The notes beneath the pieces are model-generated. The model made no database searches and was not told the DNA's origin. It worked only from the letters and a program-made list of their open reading frames with translations. Position numbers and translations under genes: made by a program. Shown here piece after piece: positions 32,685 to 35,351 of a stretch of 35,351 nucleotides of DNA; position 1 is the stretch's first letter, and each line of letters begins with the position of its first letter. The stretch comes from Anaerolineae bacterium (GTDB lineage Bacteria; Chloroflexota; Anaerolineae; JAFGEY01), in contig JAFGEY010000248.1 of the NCBI GenBank assembly GCA_016931365.1, positions 1 through 35,351 of the forward strand, written 5' to 3'.

Positions 32685-35351
32685 ATGCAAGATTTGACAG
32701 GACAAACGTTGGGCCAGTATCGGATCGTCGAGCCGCTGGGGCGCGGCGGCATGGCGACGGTGTTCAAGGCGTTCCAGCCATCGCTGGAGCGGTATGTGGC
32801 GATCAAGGTGCTGCCGCCTTATTACGCGCACGAGGAGGGTTTTGCCGAACGGTTTGTGCGCGAGGCGCGCTCGGTGGCCCGGCTGGAACATCCTCATATT
32901 CTCCCCGTTTACGATTTCGGCCAGGAAGGCGAACTCACCTACATTGCGATGAAGTATGTGCCCGCCGGTACGCTCAAGGAACTGATTTCCGGCGGCGCGG
33001 TGTCGACCGAACGGGCCGTCGGGATCGTGGCCCAGATTGGGCAGGCGCTCGACTATGCACACGGGCAGGGAATCATCCACCGCGATGTCAAGCCCTCCAA
33101 CGTGTTGATGGACCGCGGCGAGTGGGCGCTGTTGATGGACTTTGGCCTGGCCAAGATTGTCGAGGGATCGGCGCAACTCACTGCGTCCGGCGTGGGCGTG
33201 GGCACGCCCGCCTACATGGCCCCCGAACAGGGCCAGGGACGCCGGGTCGACCACCGCGCCGACATTTATTCGCTGGGTGTGGTGCTCTATGAGATGCTCA
33301 CCGGCCGCGTGCCCTTTGACGCCGAAACGCCGATGGCGGTGGTGATCAAGCACATCACCGAGCCACTGCCCCTGCCGCGCATGGTCAATCCGACGATTCC
33401 TGAGGCAATCGAGTTGGTGATCCTCAAAGCGCTGGCAAAAAATCCGGCCGATCGCTATGCCTCCTGCGGGCAGATGGCCGAGGCGCTCAAGCGCGCATTG
33501 AGCGAACCGCGAACCGATTTTTCAGTTCCACTCGAGTTTGACGAACTGGACACCAAGGTGCTGGAGCGCGAGCCGCCCAAATTCGAGTGGATCGAAGAAG
33601 ACCTGCTGCCGGTCGAGCCGGTTTCACCCGAGGCTGAGACGCTCTATGTGACCGAGACGCCAGATGTGACCCCACCGCCGGCGCCGGAAGCCATACCCAT
33701 CGCGCCAGCGCCCGAACCCCAACCCGAAGCCGCACCCGCTGCTCGTCCCAGGCGGCGCATGCCGTGGTGGGCCTGGGTTGCTGGAGGCGTGGCCGCAATC
33801 GCCTTGATCGCGGTCGGGCTGCTCCTTTCCGGCGTTTTCGCGCCGCGAGAGGATGAATACCCAACGGCAACGGTGGCCGTGGCCCGCGAGCCGACATCGA
33901 CGGCCCGCCCGTTGCCCACCGCAACCGCTGCGCTTCCGACACAGGGTGAGTATGTCTCGCCTGGTGAGCATCCTGAATACGGGCGTTGGGTCGAGCCGTG
34001 CGACTGGCAGGGGCACGGACAGGGGATATGTGTTTACGTCGATGGCGAAGAGGTGCCCCAAAAACTGTACCAGGATTTCGATCTTCAGATCGATGGGGTG
34101 ATTGCCTGGGAGCCGCACGGAGAAGCGTTTGTTTTGGGCGCTTTGATGCCCGACAGCGATCAACCGGCACAACTGTACGTTGCGCTAGCGGATGGTTCGT
34201 GGATTCATCCGCTGCCCATCGATGGTTGGTGTACGTTCCCCACCTGGAGCCCCAATGGCGAATGGATCGCTTTTCACCACAACGGCGGGCTGGCCATCGT
34301 TCACCCCGATGGGGACGGTCTGCGGGAGTTGTGGCACCAGGAAGGGCTGGCTGTGATCGATATTCAATGGTCGCCGGATGGTGAACGCATCGCGTTCAAT
34401 GCCATCCCCGATGATTGGGCTTGGCCGATGGTGCGCCAGGTTTGGATCGCCTCGATCGCCGATAGCTCGACGACGTGGGTGGCCGAAACTGAGCATCGAT
34501 CTGAAGAGGTCGCTACCAATTGGATGGTTGTCTTTAGCCCGGACAACGAACAGATCGCTTATACCGATCAGGAGTGGCAGAGTTGGATACGTCCCTGGCA
34601 CGCGTCGGAACCGCTGCAACCGCTCACCGAGTTCCCGTACTGGTGGACGGCTTCTTTCAATCCGCAGTGGGGCCGTCCGGTCGAAGGGGTAGTTGAGCCT
34701 CAGCCGCCCATAGAGGGAGAATCGCCCAAGCTGGTGGTTGGCTGCGAAGGGGAAGAACAAACCACGCTCTGTGTCCATATACTCGCCACCAACAAGGTCG
34801 TGCGTGTGCTGGATAAGGGCAAATTTCCCCAGGTCAGCGGAGCAGCCTGGTCGCCCGACGGCGCGCAGATCGTCTTTAGCGCCGGAATGCAACAAGGGCC
34901 GATATACGACCACAAACTGTACATCATGAACGCCGACGGTTCCGACATGCGACAGGTCACCGAAGGCGATTCCAACGATGTCCGGCCGGATTGGTCGCCC
35001 AATGGGCACTGGATTGCCTTTCACCGCAACTGCGAACTGTGGATCGTCCGTCCCGATGGGGTTAACGCGCGTCCGCTGTTGGGCGCTGAGGAAAACCAAT
35101 GCGTCGACAATGTGACCTGGTCGCCGGACGACCAGCGGATCGCCTTTATCAGAAGTTCGGATGGTATGCTGCCCGGTGTATGGGTGATCAACAGCGAAGG
35201 CAAAGAACTTGTTGAGGTATACAAAGCGGGTCAAGCCGCCGAAATCGAGGATATCGCCTGGTCGCCGGATGGCGAGCACATTGCCTTCTGGTATCATGAG
35301 CGGGGCGAGTTGATCGTCAATCTGATCGATATCAAGGGGCAGGACGAGCCG
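32685..35351 (+). CDS. Membrane Ser/Thr protein kinase with PD40 beta-propeller (3' end outside window)
   Basis: 889 residues are visible and the frame is still open at the last base. The kinase (about 12-270) is complete: GRGGMATVFKA, Lys41 in VAIKVL, His132-Arg-Asp134 in HRDVKPSN, DFG with Asp152, and APEQ. A Pro/Glu-rich juxtamembrane linker leads to one membrane helix at about 361-385 (WWAWVAGGVAAIALIAVGLL). The outer part has a Thr/Pro-rich tether and then repeated PD40/TolB-like blades with the motif WSPxGxxIAF (for example WSPNGEWIAF, WSPDGERIAF, WSPDGAQIVF, WSPDDQRIAF), at least six. It is a PknB-like sensor, with the propeller as the presumed external ligand domain. AGGAGGTG five bases before ATG 32685 fixes the start. 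Confidence 0.95.
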   Translation, partial: MQDLTGQTLGQYRIVEPLGRGGMATVFKAFQPSLERYVAIKVLPPYYAHEEGFAERFVREARSVARLEHPHILPVYDFGQEGELTYIAMKYVPAGTLKELISGGAVSTERAVGIVAQIGQALDYAHGQGIIHRDVKPSNVLMDRGEWALLMDFGLAKIVEGSAQLTASGVGVGTPAYMAPEQGQGRRVDHRADIYSLGVVLYEMLTGRVPFDAETPMAVVIKHITEPLPLPRMVNPTIPEAIELVILKALAKNPADRYASCGQMAEALKRALSEPRTDFSVPLEFDELDTKVLEREPPKFEWIEEDLLPVEPVSPEAETLYVTETPDVTPPPAPEAIPIAPAPEPQPEAAPAARPRRRMPWWAWVAGGVAAIALIAVGLLLSGVFAPREDEYPTATVAVAREPTSTARPLPTATAALPTQGEYVSPGEHPEYGRWVEPCDWQGHGQGICVYVDGEEVPQKLYQDFDLQIDGVIAWEPHGEAFVLGALMPDSDQPAQLYVALADGSWIHPLPIDGWCTFPTWSPNGEWIAFHHNGGLAIVHPDGDGLRELWHQEGLAVIDIQWSPDGERIAFNAIPDDWAWPMVRQVWIASIADSSTTWVAETEHRSEEVATNWMVVFSPDNEQIAYTDQEWQSWIRPWHASEPLQPLTEFPYWWTASFNPQWGRPVEGVVEPQPPIEGESPKLVVGCEGEEQTTLCVHILATNKVVRVLDKGKFPQVSGAAWSPDGAQIVFSAGMQQGPIYDHKLYIMNADGSDMRQVTEGDSNDVRPDWSPNGHWIAFHRNCELWIVRPDGVNARPLLGAEENQCVDNVTWSPDDQRIAFIRSSDGMLPGVWVINSEGKELVEVYKAGQAAEIEDIAWSPDGEHIAFWYHERGELIVNLIDIKGQDEP

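Noticed and set aside
34185..35297. A 370-codon minus-strand frame over the PD40 kinase
   Set aside because: Low-complexity, His/Arg/Gly-rich translation with no motifs; the plus strand encodes clear PD40 repeats.

Overview
The window looks like a chromosome segment from a GC-rich member of the Chloroflexota, most likely an Anaerolineae-type lineage. This is an inference from gene content and style: several long GAF/PAS histidine kinases, Ser/Thr kinases with PD40 or NB-ARC/TPR sensor parts, FHA proteins, Pro/Thr-rich linkers after lipobox or membrane segments, a T-box in front of pheST, and a DHH-CBS-CCA fusion. No 16S gene or other decisive marker is present. No tRNA or rRNA gene, IS element, prophage or CRISPR array was seen.

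Layout. (1) 1-3062, plus strand: end of a histidine kinase, a stand-alone receiver, and a GAF-GAF-kinase-receiver hybrid; the two kinases are paralogues. (2) 3114-8277, minus strand: a NamZ-like muramidase gene, a palindromic repeat, then a tightly packed run uppP - PstS-like lipoprotein - SIS isomerase - membrane PAS protein with a C-terminal four-Cys module. (3) 8361-13850, plus: promoter, clpC-like gene, and a 904-residue DHH/CBS/CCA-transferase fusion carrying a palindromic insert in frame. (4) 13862-17206, minus: a 1114-residue multi-receiver hybrid kinase. (5) 17410-21369, plus: promoter, T-box leader with a Phe (UUC) specifier, pheS, pheT, terminator. (6) 21517-23071: a gene of unknown family with an HEIGH zinc-protease motif, under a promoter with both hexamers at consensus and in AT-rich DNA. 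(7) 23134-26532, minus: a kinase-NB-ARC-TPR signalling protein. (8) 26681-31218, plus: a long leader, rho, an M23/LysM peptidase, an amidase and a GAF protein, apparently one operon. (9) 31328-32462, minus: ridA and a two-FHA protein, divergent from (10) a membrane Ser/Thr kinase with PD40 propeller repeats, cut by the window end.

How it fits together. Much of the window is signal transduction plus cell-envelope upkeep (UppP, NamZ, M23 peptidase, amidase). The FHA/RidA operon and the PD40 kinase are fired from back-to-back promoters and may form one phospho-signalling unit. The least expected observation is a 31-base element, 26/31 identical, directly in front of both rho and the PD40 kinase start codons. 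Each copy has an upstream arm that can pair with its GGGATAGG core, so it is a candidate shared leader RNA. Palindromic repeats inside coding sequence (CCA-transferase domain, lipoprotein signal peptide) are a second unusual theme.
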